From Verrucomicrobiota bacterium (GTDB lineage: Bacteria; Verrucomicrobiota; Verrucomicrobiia; Opitutales; UBA2995), in NCBI GenBank assembly GCA_027622555.1, contig JAQBYJ010000008.1, positions 32,230 to 96,229 of the forward strand: 64,000 nucleotides of DNA, read 5' to 3'. Below, piece by piece: positions 1 through 8,844 of the stretch. The position numbers were made by a program, and so were the translations under genes. The notes under the pieces are model-generated. The model had not been told where the DNA came from, made no database searches, and worked only from the letters and a program-made list of their open reading frames with translations. Within the stretch, counting starts at the first letter, position 1. Every line of letters starts with the position of its first letter.

Positions 1-75
1 TTCAGGGAAATTGCGACCGCCAATAGTTAACATGGTTAAAAATGTGATTCGCGTCGTGAACCTACGCTAACAAAA

Positions 76-99
76 ATCGCGACCAAGGTCGCTCCTACA
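76..99. repeat. REP-like short palindrome
   Basis: The core is the perfect palindrome GACCAAGGTC inside ATCGCGACCAAGGTCGCTCC followed by TACA. Read on the minus strand it begins TGTAGGAGCGAC, which closely resembles the repetitive extragenic palindromes of many Gram-negative genomes. Only one copy is visible in this window, so repetitiveness is inferred from resemblance, not shown. It lies downstream of the SMP-30 gene, a usual position for REP elements. Confidence 0.4.
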
Positions 100-135
100 T
101 TCTTAAGAATTCCTGACACCCAACACCTTTATAAA

Positions 136-1008
136 CTAACCCTCGAAGGGAGCGGCTGGAAGACCTTTAACGCCGGGACGACAGCGGAACAAAGCACCGG
201 CATTGGGCTGTTCTTTCAATTGTTCTTCTGTTTCGTCGACAGAGGCGCAAGTGATATAGAGGTCGCCGAGATCATCGCCGCCAAACCAGCAGGCGGTGAC
301 TTTGCGGACCGGGACATCAATCTTCTCAAGGATCTCACCAGAAATCGGGTCGATACATTGGACACAGCTTCCTGCCCAGCGGGCCACCCAAAGACGGCCT
401 TCGGTATCGATGGTCATGCCGTCGAAGACAGGCAATCCTTCATCCCTTGGTTCTTCGCGAATGATGCGGAGGTTTTCGATTTCCCCCTTATCGGCGTCAA
501 AGTCGTAGGCTTCGATTCGGTTCTTGAAACTATCTATATAATAAAACGTGGATTGATCCTTGCTCCAAGCGAGACCGTTTGAACAACCGATGTTGTCTTG
601 AATGATCTCACATTGGAAATCGGCATCCAGGCGGTAAAGGCTGCCGATCGCAACACCGTCCCTACTGGCCATCGTGCCGGCCCAAAGGCGTCCTTGAGGA
701 TCGCACTTCCCGTCATTGAACCTGCCGGCCAAGGTTTCCGCTGGCGGATTCGGAAGCGGGGTCAATCGCTCAGTAGTTGGATTGAACAAGGCAAACCCGT
801 TCTCCATGGCCAAAACCACTCCACCGGATTTACGAGGCACCACCGTGCCGACTTTCCCGGGAAGCTGGAAGGTCTCTTTTTTGTCGTCCTTCGGGTGATA
901 GATATGGAGACGTTTTTCCTCAATATCTACCCAGTATAACCGCTTGTCGTACCAGATGGGTCCTTCACCCAGGGTGGCTCCTGCTTTCCAAACAACTTCT
1001 AATTCCAT
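136..1008 (-). CDS. SMP-30/gluconolactonase/regucalcin-like lactonase
   Basis: This 290-residue protein is a six-bladed beta-propeller lactonase of the SMP-30/gluconolactonase/LRE family, which hydrolyses sugar lactones using one divalent metal. Family signatures are visible: GEGP near residue 15 (the metal-ligand Glu), RFNDGKCDPQGRLWAGTM near 96-113, CSNGLAWS near 142 and VFDGMTID near 194 (metal-ligand Asp). Length matches the family and there is no signal peptide, so it is probably cytoplasmic. It lies 6 bp downstream of the sensor kinase gene on the same strand, so the two may be cotranscribed. The exact substrate cannot be read from the sequence. Confidence 0.88.
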   Translation of the reverse strand: MELEVVWKAGATLGEGPIWYDKRLYWVDIEEKRLHIYHPKDDKKETFQLPGKVGTVVPRKSGGVVLAMENGFALFNPTTERLTPLPNPPAETLAGRFNDGKCDPQGRLWAGTMASRDGVAIGSLYRLDADFQCEIIQDNIGCSNGLAWSKDQSTFYYIDSFKNRIEAYDFDADKGEIENLRIIREEPRDEGLPVFDGMTIDTEGRLWVARWAGSCVQCIDPISGEILEKIDVPVRKVTACWFGGDDLGDLYITCASVDETEEQLKEQPNAGALFRCRPGVKGLPAAPFEG

Positions 1009-1014
1009 AAGGAA

Positions 1015-2169
1015 CTAGCAAACCGCAGTTTTTTGCAGTTGGACAGAAAATTGAGCACCTTTTTCAGGAAGATTCTCGGCATAGATGTCTCCACCATGAG
1101 CAGCCATTACTTTTTTGCAGATATTCAGACCAAGGCCAGTACTGCTTTCGCCACCCGTTGGCTGAACGGAAGTCTTTGAAAAACTTCCGAAGAGCTTGTC
1201 AAACTCATCCTCTGGAACACCTGGGCCTTCATCAGCCACCCGGAAAAATACCCAATTATTGTCGCTTTCCAGGATAACCCGGATAGTCGTCCCAGGCTGA
1301 GAAAATTTAATAGCGTTGCTCAACAGGTTATCCATAACCCTACGCACTTGACGCTTATCACAGTTAACCAGTTTTGGAATTTCTTTTTCGATAAACTCAA
1401 TTGAGATGTCTTTTTTCTCGGCTGTCACACGGTAGAGATTGATCGAGGTCTTTACGACCTGGTAGAGGTCCACCTCGGCGATTTCGACATTGAGTTGCCC
1501 GGTTTCTATCAGAGCCACATCGAAGAGATCATTGACCAGGGCGAGCATCGATTCGGAAGCTTCGAAAATGCTTGAAGCCATTTCAGCTTGGGTAGCGCTA
1601 AGCGCGCCAAATTTCCCGGAAGCAAGAAAGTGTGAAAGCCCATTGATGGATACCAAGGGATTTCTCAAATCGTGCGAAGCAATACCAAGGAACTTCGACT
1701 TCTCGGAGTTGGCCTGGGTGAGGGCTTGAATAAAGGTGGTATGCTGCTGGAGGAGACTCCGCACTTTTAAATGGGTTTCAATCCGCGCCATCGCTTCCTT
1801 GATCCGGTAGGGCTTGGCGATGTAATCAGAAGCGCCTTCGGAGAAAGCTTGCAGAATCGAGTCAGGATCGGTTTTGCCTGTCATGAAGATGATAGCCACG
1901 TTCTGACAGTCGGGCATTTCCTTTAGGATCTGACAGGTTTCCAGCCCATCCATGCCTTCCATCATGATATCGAGCAGGATGAGATCCGGCTTAACCGACT
2001 CGATCATTGAAATACCTTCTTCTCCGCTGGCGGCGCTGAACACTTTGAAGCCATTGCGTTCAAGAACCTTTGATATGAGTTTTCGATCAAGGGGACTGTC
2101 GTCGATGACAAGGATCACCTTGTTGGAAATATCAATGGAATCGTCAGTAATCATAGAAAGAGCTGCCAT
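1015..2169 (-). CDS. Receiver-histidine kinase hybrid (response regulator with C-terminal kinase)
   Basis: The 384-residue protein has an N-terminal receiver domain (about 17-135: acidic D23/D24, phospho-acceptor D67 in LLLDIMM, T97, K119). A histidine kinase core follows: H-box SHDLRNPL with H166, N-box NLLSNAIKF with N285, the DEGPGVP motif and a TGLGL G-box near 344-348. There is no transmembrane segment, so it should be a cytosolic kinase whose activity may be gated by phosphorylation of its own receiver from another kinase. All catalytic residues look intact. No cognate output gene lies alongside; the downstream neighbour is the SMP-30 lactonase. An alternative start is Met6. Confidence 0.9.
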   Translation of the reverse strand: MAALSMITDDSIDISNKVILVIDDSPLDRKLISKVLERNGFKVFSAASGEEGISMIESVKPDLILLDIMMEGMDGLETCQILKEMPDCQNVAIIFMTGKTDPDSILQAFSEGASDYIAKPYRIKEAMARIETHLKVRSLLQQHTTFIQALTQANSEKSKFLGIASHDLRNPLVSINGLSHFLASGKFGALSATQAEMASSIFEASESMLALVNDLFDVALIETGQLNVEIAEVDLYQVVKTSINLYRVTAEKKDISIEFIEKEIPKLVNCDKRQVRRVMDNLLSNAIKFSQPGTTIRVILESDNNWVFFRVADEGPGVPEDEFDKLFGSFSKTSVQPTGGESSTGLGLNICKKVMAAHGGDIYAENLPEKGAQFSVQLQKTAVC

Positions 2170-2330
2170 CCAGAGTGAATAGCAGATAAGTTAGAGATCC
2201 GCTAATTTCCAAAAAATACTCCCCATATTCGCTCCAAAAGGTAGCGGACAGGCGAATTTTACACTCATTATACGCAGATCAGGGCCAACTCAGGCTTCAT
2301 GGCCTTTCATCTGCCTCAAAATTCAGGCGA

Positions 2331-3092
2331 TTAACCTACGGTTCCAAATATCTTTTTAACGGACGCAACCGCGTAGTCACGGTTCATTTGGGCAATAAAA
2401 TCGAGGGTGATGCCTTTTGGACAAACCGCCTGACACTCGCCGTAATTGGTGCAACTTCCGAAGCCTGCCTCATCCATGGCAGTTACCATCCCAAGTACTC
2501 GACTATCTTTCTCCGCCTTACCCTGAGGTAGACTATTTAGCTGAGAGGACTTGGCCGCCGTGAAAAGCATGGCCGAGGCGTTTTTACAAGCGGCTACGCA
2601 AGCACCACAGCCAATACAAGCTGCAGCATCCATGGCGTATTCTGCCACCTCTTTTTGAATGGGGATCGCATTCCCATCAGGGGCGCTTCCGGTACGAACG
2701 GTTATAAAACCACCGGCTTGCTGGATCCTATCCATGAGCGAACGATCAACCACCAGATCGTGCAAAACTGGAAACGGTTTAGCCCGCCACGGTTCGACGG
2801 TGATGGTTTCTCCATCGTTGAAATGACGCATATGCAACTGGCATACCGTTGTCATTCGCTCGGGACCATGCGGAATGCCGTTAATGGTCAGGGAACACAT
2901 TCCACAGATGCCTTCGCGACAGTCGTGGTCGAAAGCAACCGGCTCGTCACCCTTCTCTATAATATCCTCATTGAGCAGGTCGAGCATCTCCAAAAACGAA
3001 GAATCGGATGATACGTCGTCCATCTTGTAATCCACTAACTTGCCGGTGGCGTTTGCGCCGTCCTGTCTCCAAATGCGTAAAGTCAATTTCAT
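2331..3092 (-). CDS. sdhB: Succinate dehydrogenase/fumarate reductase iron-sulfur subunit
   Basis: The 253-residue iron-sulfur subunit transfers electrons from the flavoprotein to the membrane cytochrome b. [2Fe-2S] ligands are C58, C63, C66 and C84 (CREGICGMC, then VCQ). The other two clusters use C159, C162, C165, C169 ([11 protein letters not shown]) and C214, C220, C224 ([13 protein letters not shown]). It is the last gene of a C-A-B operon with gaps of 25 bp (C to A) and 15 bp (A to B). The gene order and single cytochrome subunit match the di-heme type also found in Bacteroidetes and epsilonproteobacteria. Direction (oxidase or fumarate reductase) cannot be decided from sequence; a role in the TCA cycle is the default. 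Confidence 0.95.
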   Translation of the reverse strand: MKLTLRIWRQDGANATGKLVDYKMDDVSSDSSFLEMLDLLNEDIIEKGDEPVAFDHDCREGICGMCSLTINGIPHGPERMTTVCQLHMRHFNDGETITVEPWRAKPFPVLHDLVVDRSLMDRIQQAGGFITVRTGSAPDGNAIPIQKEVAEYAMDAAACIGCGACVAACKNASAMLFTAAKSSQLNSLPQGKAEKDSRVLGMVTAMDEAGFGSCTNYGECQAVCPKGITLDFIAQMNRDYAVASVKKIFGTVG

Positions 3093-3107
3093 GAAAATGA
3101 TCTCCGA

Positions 3108-5042
3108 TTACTTATAACTCCTTGTGGCCATTTTTACTGATTGATAAACCAGTTCTTCCTTGTGCTTAACCGGGGCGGTTTCGATACCCTTGTGCTCCCA
3201 GACAGAGGCGTGCGAAAAATTCCCGTCGTCACGTTTCGCTTCACCTTCCTCAGTCTGGTGTTCAACGCGGAAATGACCGCCACAGGATTCGTTGCGATCG
3301 AGGGCATCGTGACACATGAGCTCAGCGAACTCCAAGTGGTCAGCGACGCGGCCGGCACGTTCGAGTTCGATGTTCAATTTCTCACCGCTGCCAGGAATAC
3401 GAACATTACTCCAAAATTCCTGCCGGAGTTCCGGAATTAATTGCAGTGCCTTTTTGAGGCCTTCTTCACAGCGAGCCATGCCACAATATTCCCACATGAT
3501 ACGTCCCAGCTCCATATGGATGGAACGAGCTGACCGCTTCCCTTGAATACCGAGCATTGTTTGAACTCGATCTTGAACGGCTGCTTTAGCTTCCCTGAAG
3601 GCGGGACCATCGGGGTCGGGAGCACCTGCGCCGACCTGGGCGAGGTAATTGCCAATCGTATAAGGCGCAACAAAGTATCCGTCGGCCAAACCTTGCATGA
3701 GGGCACTGGCGCCCAATCGGTTTGCGCCATGATCAGAGAAGTTTGCCTCACCGAGGACAAAGAGACCTTCGAGGTTACTCATCAAATTGTAGTCCACCCA
3801 GAGGCCGCCCATGGTATAGTGCGGGGCGGGATAAATCATCATGGGTGTTTCATAGCCACTGTCACCTGAGATACGCTGATACATATCAAACAGGTTCCCG
3901 TAACGCTCCGCGATGGCGGATTGGCCAAGGCGTTCAATCGCGTCTTCAAAATCCAAATACACTCCAAATCCCGTGTGGGAGATCCCCCTGCCCTCGTCGC
4001 AGGCTTCCTTAGCCGAGCGACTGGAAATATCGCGCGGAGCAAGGTTTCCAAAACTCGGGTATTTGCGTTCAAGGTAATAATCTCGATCCGCCTTAGCCAC
4101 ATCCCGTGGATGGATTTCTTTTTTGCGAAGCCGTTCAGCAACCTTGGGGTCTTTCGGTACCCATACCCGACCGTCGTTACGAAGAGACTCGGACATCAAA
4201 GTCAGTTTCGACTGATGATCTCCTTCCTGCGGAATACAGGTCGGGTGAATTTGAGTGTAGCAAGGATTGGCGAACCCGGCCCCTTTTTTGTATGAACGGT
4301 ATGCACCCGTGACGTTTACTCCGGCGGCGCAGGTCGAAAGAAAGAAAACGGTGCTGTATCCACCAGTGGCGAGCACAACGGCATCCGCGCTCCAGGACTC
4401 GATCTCACCGTTAACAAGATTGCGCGTAATAATGCCCTTTGCATGACCGTCCACAAGAACAGGCTCCAACATTTCGTGGCGGTTATACATTTGTACCTGA
4501 CCGCGAGCGATCTGAGCATTCAAGGCGGAATAGGCACCGAGCAATAGCTGCTGACCTGTTTGACCCCGAGCATAGAAAGTACGTGAAACCTGAGCTCCGC
4601 CAAACGAGCGGTTGGCTAATAAGCCACCGTATTCGCGGGCAAACGGCACTCCCTGGGCAACACATTGGTCTATGATATTTCCACTGACTTCGGCCAAGCG
4701 GTATACATTAGCTTCCCGGGACCGGAAATCGCCCCCCTTGATTGTGTCATAAAACAGACGATACACGCTGTCACCGTCGTTCTGGTAATTCTTGGAGGCG
4801 TTAATACCTCCCTGGGCGGCAATCGAGTGCGCCCTGCGTGGACTGTCCTGATAACAGAAACATTTTACGTTGTAACCAAGCTCACCGAGAGTCGCCGACA
4901 GTGAACCACCGGCCAATCCGGAACCCACAACGATAATATTGTATTTTCTTTTGTTTGCTGGATTTACCAGCTTGCTGCTGAACTTGTGGTTCCGCCACTT
5001 ATCTTCGAGAGGACCTTCTGGGATTTTCGCGTTTAAATTCAT
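3108..5042 (-). CDS. sdhA: Succinate dehydrogenase/fumarate reductase flavoprotein subunit
   Basis: The 644-residue catalytic subunit oxidises succinate to fumarate with covalent FAD. The dinucleotide-binding motif VVGSGLAGG sits at 38-46, and [11 protein letters not shown] starts at H72, the expected flavinylation histidine. [10 protein letters not shown] and the [10 protein letters not shown] capping region are present. The C-terminus carries the fumarate reductase/SDH C-terminal domain with the C-G-G-H-F-R segment. Length is typical of the cytochrome b558-type enzymes (about 640 residues). It is the middle gene of sdhCAB and needs the neighbouring iron-sulfur and cytochrome subunits to work. 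Confidence 0.96.
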   Translation of the reverse strand: MNLNAKIPEGPLEDKWRNHKFSSKLVNPANKRKYNIIVVGSGLAGGSLSATLGELGYNVKCFCYQDSPRRAHSIAAQGGINASKNYQNDGDSVYRLFYDTIKGGDFRSREANVYRLAEVSGNIIDQCVAQGVPFAREYGGLLANRSFGGAQVSRTFYARGQTGQQLLLGAYSALNAQIARGQVQMYNRHEMLEPVLVDGHAKGIITRNLVNGEIESWSADAVVLATGGYSTVFFLSTCAAGVNVTGAYRSYKKGAGFANPCYTQIHPTCIPQEGDHQSKLTLMSESLRNDGRVWVPKDPKVAERLRKKEIHPRDVAKADRDYYLERKYPSFGNLAPRDISSRSAKEACDEGRGISHTGFGVYLDFEDAIERLGQSAIAERYGNLFDMYQRISGDSGYETPMMIYPAPHYTMGGLWVDYNLMSNLEGLFVLGEANFSDHGANRLGASALMQGLADGYFVAPYTIGNYLAQVGAGAPDPDGPAFREAKAAVQDRVQTMLGIQGKRSARSIHMELGRIMWEYCGMARCEEGLKKALQLIPELRQEFWSNVRIPGSGEKLNIELERAGRVADHLEFAELMCHDALDRNESCGGHFRVEHQTEEGEAKRDDGNFSHASVWEHKGIETAPVKHKEELVYQSVKMATRSYK

Positions 5043-5067
5043 GACCTAAATAGTTCTCGGTTACAGG

Positions 5068-5826
5068 TTATACGGATGCTTGGACGAACCCGAACCAAAT
5101 GCACAAGGGGATGGAAGCGTATCCCAGAAAGGTTACCAAGCCATACGCTTTGGCGAACTTGTCCAAGCGGTACCGCCAGACCTCGTTGCGCAAACCAAGG
5201 GATTGGAACATACTACTGACACCGTGTGAAAGGTGCATGCAAAGAAGGAAGGTGCCAATAAGGTAGAATATCGAAATCAACGGGTATGAGAACCCGGCAA
5301 CCATCATATCGTGCAGATTGTGAACCATTAGTGGTTTACCAAACGCATCAATGACCGTTTGCCCGTTTTTAATCAATAGTACCTCGGCCGGATATTCGGT
5401 GCCATCACTGGTAAGAATCGAATGATAGTATTCATGACCTGGCACCGCCCTGACGGTGTAGTGCAGTAAATGAAAAATCAGAAAGACCAGTATGATCAAT
5501 CCCGACAGGATCATCGTACGCGATGCGAGGGAGGCTTGGACCGTTGCGTTTACTTCATAATCCTGAGGACGCGCTTTTTTGTTCTGAATTTTTAGCGTAA
5601 TGGCGGCCCAAATATGTGCGGCAACGCAAAACAGAAGAAAAAGCCTGACAACCCAAAGCAACCCATAGGGTAAATGCTGGAGTTTATACCCATAGGCGTT
5701 GATGAGGTAAGGGTCTCCAAAAACCTGGAGGTTTCCAAGCATGTGTCCCAAAACAAACAGGGAAAGCACCAGCCCGGATAATGCCATGATATATTTCTTA
5801 CCTAATGAAGAAGCAAGTAAGCCCAT
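5068..5826 (-). CDS. sdhC: Succinate dehydrogenase cytochrome b558-type subunit
   Basis: The 252-residue membrane anchor has about five hydrophobic segments (near 12-32, 58-78, 104-124, 160-195, 220-248). Histidines lie in or near them (LGHMLGN, AAHIWAA, FHLLHYT, HNLHDMM, MHLSHGV) and are suited to ligating two b hemes. This is the fused single-subunit anchor of type B/E succinate:quinone oxidoreductases, which link succinate oxidation to the quinone pool. It is the first gene of the sdhCAB operon, so the promoter should lie in the 139 bp upstream of 5826. Confidence 0.93.
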   Translation of the reverse strand: MGLLASSLGKKYIMALSGLVLSLFVLGHMLGNLQVFGDPYLINAYGYKLQHLPYGLLWVVRLFLLFCVAAHIWAAITLKIQNKKARPQDYEVNATVQASLASRTMILSGLIILVFLIFHLLHYTVRAVPGHEYYHSILTSDGTEYPAEVLLIKNGQTVIDAFGKPLMVHNLHDMMVAGFSYPLISIFYLIGTFLLCMHLSHGVSSMFQSLGLRNEVWRYRLDKFAKAYGLVTFLGYASIPLCIWFGFVQASV

Positions 5827-5882
5827 AAAAAAAGAAACTTTAGAATTTGTTGGCCAGAAGCTGTCAGAGCCTTTCGGAAAGT

Positions 5883-5906
5883 AAAGTCCCGCGCGGTAAG
5901 TCGGGA
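5883..5906 (-). terminator. Possible weak terminator downstream of the 5966 gene
   Basis: On the minus strand TCCCG (5902-5906) pairs with CGGGA (5887-5891) around a 10-base loop, followed by CTTTACTTT. It sits between the end of the hypothetical membrane gene and sdhC. The short stem and interrupted T-run make it weak. Confidence 0.35.
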
Positions 5907-5965
5907 TTTAAGAGCGGTATTATTAGCAACGCTTTAGGTCACTATAAAATTACGAGCCTTACTTC

Positions 5966-7042
5966 TTATCCTTGTTCGGGCGAAGTAATGACTGGTTCCC
6001 AGATATCGGGCGATGGATCCCTGCCCGTTTCCTGCTTGAGGAAATTCCAAAAGAATTCCTCTTCAGACTGCCCCCGTTGATGCAAAGTTGTAAGAATCTT
6101 TTCTTCCTGTCTTGGAAGAAGCTGAAGTAAATTCATTTTCCAGACACCCTGATCGCGCGAAAACTCGAGTCGCTCGTCCGGGATGATACTGTTCACGATG
6201 ATATCTGCAATGGCTTCATTCCCCCCCGGGAGTAAATCTATGTAATCGATTCGCACTTCTGGCTTATCACCCACAAAAAACCATCCCTGAAGAACCGCCT
6301 GCTTAAATAAACTCATTTCGGTCATTTCAGTGAGCTGTTCACGATCTTTGATATGCCGTAAAGCCAGGACCTGAAAACGGTCGATAGGCTTGAGCTTTTC
6401 GATAACTTCACGATCAGCCGTCAATGCGAGGTTTTTTAGATCAGTAAAATAGTTCCAGGTATTTTCATCGGCCAGTGCCAGGACGGTTTCAAAGTCGTAT
6501 TTTTTGAGGGCATTCAATACGCCGTAGAATGTTTTCTCTACGAGTATTTCGGGGCCGAGAACTTCTGGATCTTCCTTTACTTTCTCTCTGGTTGGCAGTG
6601 GAACGGGCCTGGTGGGGTTGGTTTCCTTTCGATCCACAATCTCGGTCGGTACCCTAGGCAATGCTCTGAGTGGAGCGGCATCAATATATTCATAGAGAAA
6701 GGCAACGTTTTGGCGGAATCCTCTGGGCGCATTTTTGAAAGCGGATAGCCAAAAAACCGTGACAAGTAGGGTCGAAAAACAGAACGCCAAAGTAGCGATC
6801 CAGGCCCGCCTCTCCAATTGCAACCACACAACGAGTGAAACGACCCAGGCAAAAATTAAATCAATGAGGACCCTGACAAAAAAGGGCTTCGCATAAGCCC
6901 ACCCAGCTTCTTCAAAATAGGATAGACCCAACCATACCTTTGGAATGGCGAGAACTCCAAAGAGAACTGAACCAATGAAGAAAGGTATTATTAAGCATTT
7001 CATCAATCGACTATTAAATACTAAGACTGAGAAGTTGTGCAA
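5966..7042 (-). CDS. Hypothetical membrane protein with C-terminal soluble domain
   Basis: I do not recognise this 358-residue protein. It has three hydrophobic N-terminal segments (about 14-36, 55-75, 80-100), then a proline- and charge-rich linker (about 130-165). An acidic, helical soluble domain of about 190 residues follows, rich in leucine and glutamate. The layout suggests an inner-membrane protein with a cytoplasmic or periplasmic globular tail, reminiscent of NTF2-like or DUF-type folds, but I cannot name one. Met14 (position 7003) is an equally plausible start and puts the first membrane helix at the N-terminus. It precedes the sdh operon on the same strand, with a possible weak terminator between. 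Confidence 0.7.
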   Translation of the reverse strand: MHNFSVLVFNSRLMKCLIIPFFIGSVLFGVLAIPKVWLGLSYFEEAGWAYAKPFFVRVLIDLIFAWVVSLVVWLQLERRAWIATLAFCFSTLLVTVFWLSAFKNAPRGFRQNVAFLYEYIDAAPLRALPRVPTEIVDRKETNPTRPVPLPTREKVKEDPEVLGPEILVEKTFYGVLNALKKYDFETVLALADENTWNYFTDLKNLALTADREVIEKLKPIDRFQVLALRHIKDREQLTEMTEMSLFKQAVLQGWFFVGDKPEVRIDYIDLLPGGNEAIADIIVNSIIPDERLEFSRDQGVWKMNLLQLLPRQEEKILTTLHQRGQSEEEFFWNFLKQETGRDPSPDIWEPVITSPEQG

Positions 7043-7282
7043 ACATTCAATATTAGAAGCGGATAAATAGAAAAGCCTTCCTCTAGTTGAGAGTTGCTAT
7101 ATTTTTTCAGAACGCAGCGGGTTAAAGCCTGGATGCTTAACCCATCAAAAGGACTTGCTATCTTGGATCGCCAAAGAGGCATTCTGCGAGGTCTGGTCCA
7201 CTACCCGGACATACGTTTACTCCAAGGAATTAATATTCAACCACAGGGTTTGTGATTCAGCCCGGTGTTCTAAATTAGAAAA

Positions 7283-7858
7283 CTACTCAGGGATTACGAT
7301 TTTTTGCCCGACCTTTAGGTAGCGTGGCTGCACGCTTGGATTGGCAGATTGCAGCTTGCTTAAGCTAATCCCAAATTGAGCTGCTACCTTCCCAAGAGTA
7401 TCGCCAGACTGAATGACATATTCAGTTCCTCCTGGTGGGACTGAAGAGGGGGTTTGAGGAGTTGAGCTTGAAACAGAGGATGAATTCGAAACGGGAGCTG
7501 ACTTGATTGGGACCCCACTTTTTAGCCTATCTTCAAGCTCAGCGATCTTTATGGTATCTGCACGGCTTTGGGTACGAACTTTCGTGAGCTGTTCCGCAAT
7601 TTGGGTGAAAGCGCCTTGAGTGGAAGTCGCAAAATCGTCAACGTACGCTTTTGCGACATATTTCTTGGAAAGTCCTGACATTTCTTCCTGCAATCCAGCG
7701 ACGCTTTCGCTGATTACTGAATTCGCATCCTTCATTATGGCAATTTCATCTATCTGAGATGTCTTTTGAAAAGCCACAAATCCAAGAATCAAACCTGCGA
7801 TTCCAAATACCAAGGCCGCGATCGCAATGAACGGGGTTGCTTTAGCCATATTTTCCAT
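7283..7858 (-). CDS. LysM-domain protein with N-terminal anchor and coiled coil
   Basis: In this 191-residue protein, residues 9-31 form one hydrophobic membrane anchor. About 33-118 is predicted coiled coil, rich in E, K, Q and S. A serine/proline linker follows (about 118-142), and residues 145-190 form a LysM domain (EYVIQSGDTLGKVAAQFGIS through VGQKIVIPE) that binds peptidoglycan glycan strands. It would tether the inner membrane to the cell wall from the periplasmic side. Met4 is an alternative start. It is transcribed away from tRNA-Pro upstream, whose terminator lies in the 175-bp gap. Confidence 0.85.
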   Translation of the reverse strand: MENMAKATPFIAIAALVFGIAGLILGFVAFQKTSQIDEIAIMKDANSVISESVAGLQEEMSGLSKKYVAKAYVDDFATSTQGAFTQIAEQLTKVRTQSRADTIKIAELEDRLKSGVPIKSAPVSNSSSVSSSTPQTPSSVPPGGTEYVIQSGDTLGKVAAQFGISLSKLQSANPSVQPRYLKVGQKIVIPE

Positions 7859-7981
7859 TTCGCAACTAAAGAGGGATTTGTTGCGAAATTCAAGCAGCGA
7901 GTGTGGGCATTCTTCATCAAAATCAAGTGGCCAGTGTGAATCGGGGAAAACGTGCCAAAAAGACCTTTAAGTCCGCCCAAG

Positions 7982-8007
7982 AAAAAGCCTCCGCCCATAG
8001 TGGAGGC
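7982..8007 (-). terminator. Rho-independent terminator of tRNA-Pro
   Basis: On the minus strand GCCTCC (8002-8007) pairs with GGAGGC (7987-7992) across a 9-base loop, and is followed by a five-T run (7982-7986). It is just downstream of tRNA-Pro on the same strand. Confidence 0.75.
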
Positions 8008-8033
8008 ACTTTCAAATCCTGGATTTCTTAAAA

Positions 8034-8111
8034 TGGTCGGGGTGGACGGATTCGAACCGCCGACTTCCTGCTCCCAAAGCAGGCGCTCTAGCCAGACTGA
8101 ACTACACCCCG
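8034..8111 (-). tRNA. tRNA-Pro (anticodon TGG)
   Basis: The acceptor stem CGGGGTG pairs with CACCCCG. The anticodon arm has stem CCTGC/GCAGG around the loop TTTGGGA, giving anticodon TGG. The T-arm contains GGTTCGAATCC. The 3' CCA is encoded (8034-8036 on the minus strand) after discriminator A. The whole gene is 78 nt including CCA. A terminator hairpin follows about 27 nt downstream. Confidence 0.96.
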
Positions 8112-8198
8112 ATACAAAAGAGGGCGTAATCACACGGCTTTTGTCGTTATTGTCAAACGGTTATTTATACCAAATCAGAAGCCCATTTTCGCCACCGC

Positions 8199-8750
8199 TT
8201 AGGTCAATTGGCCGTAGCCTGGAAGTCCATCAATGCTCGTATGATTCTTCTCTTCTCGGTAGGCAGCGACTCCTTCGGGACCCTTATTCGTTGCCCATTT
8301 ATCAAGCAGGTCGCGATGTCCGACAAATTCAAAGAAGGGGACAGAATATCCACAAGACACAGAAGCTCTTTGAATGTTTACATGAATGATAGAGCGAAGG
8401 CCCGGATTTGCCGGTAGTTGGTTTGAATACTTTTCGAAATCCGCATGACCAGGAAGTATGACCGTGCCACGACCATGAAGCCGCATAATACGAGGAGGAC
8501 CTTCGAAGGAGCAAAGCATGATGAGGATCCGTCCATTTTCATGGAGATGGGCAATTGTTTCATTCCCACTACCGGTATAATCAGCGTATACAAATGTGTC
8601 CTGATCGAGGAAAGTAAAACAATCACCACCTTTGGGTGAACAATTGATGTGGCCACTTATACCTGATGGAGCAGTGGACACAAAAAACAGTTTTTGAGCC
8701 AATGCCCATTCAATGTGCTTGTCGGTCAATGTTTCAAGTAGATCTCCCAT
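8199..8750 (-). CDS. Pyridoxamine 5'-phosphate oxidase-family (FMN-binding split barrel) protein
   Basis: The 183-residue protein resembles the stand-alone PNPOx-like family: FFVSTAP, GHINCSPKGG, YADYTGSGNETIAHLHENG, and the GPPRIMRLHGRG strand that contacts FMN phosphate in this fold. These proteins bind flavin or related cofactors (FMN, F420, heme). Many are oxidoreductases of unknown substrate, so pyridoxal synthesis is not implied. It is divergent from the large TPR gene, with 94 bp between the two chosen starts. The fold assignment is good; the reaction is unknown. Confidence 0.85.
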   Translation of the reverse strand: MGDLLETLTDKHIEWALAQKLFFVSTAPSGISGHINCSPKGGDCFTFLDQDTFVYADYTGSGNETIAHLHENGRILIMLCSFEGPPRIMRLHGRGTVILPGHADFEKYSNQLPANPGLRSIIHVNIQRASVSCGYSVPFFEFVGHRDLLDKWATNKGPEGVAAYREEKNHTSIDGLPGYGQLT

Positions 8751-8844
8751 AAAGAAATGGCATAGCCCAAGTTATATTCAAAGAAAAGCACAACATTGGA
8801 TTGCCTTGGTTGGAGTTAAATTTTATGGATTTTCTTTCTCTCAG

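Noticed and set aside
598..939. Open frame opposite the SMP-30 gene
   Set aside because: It lies wholly antisense to a clear family member, has no recognisable domain and shows the typical codon shadow of the real gene.
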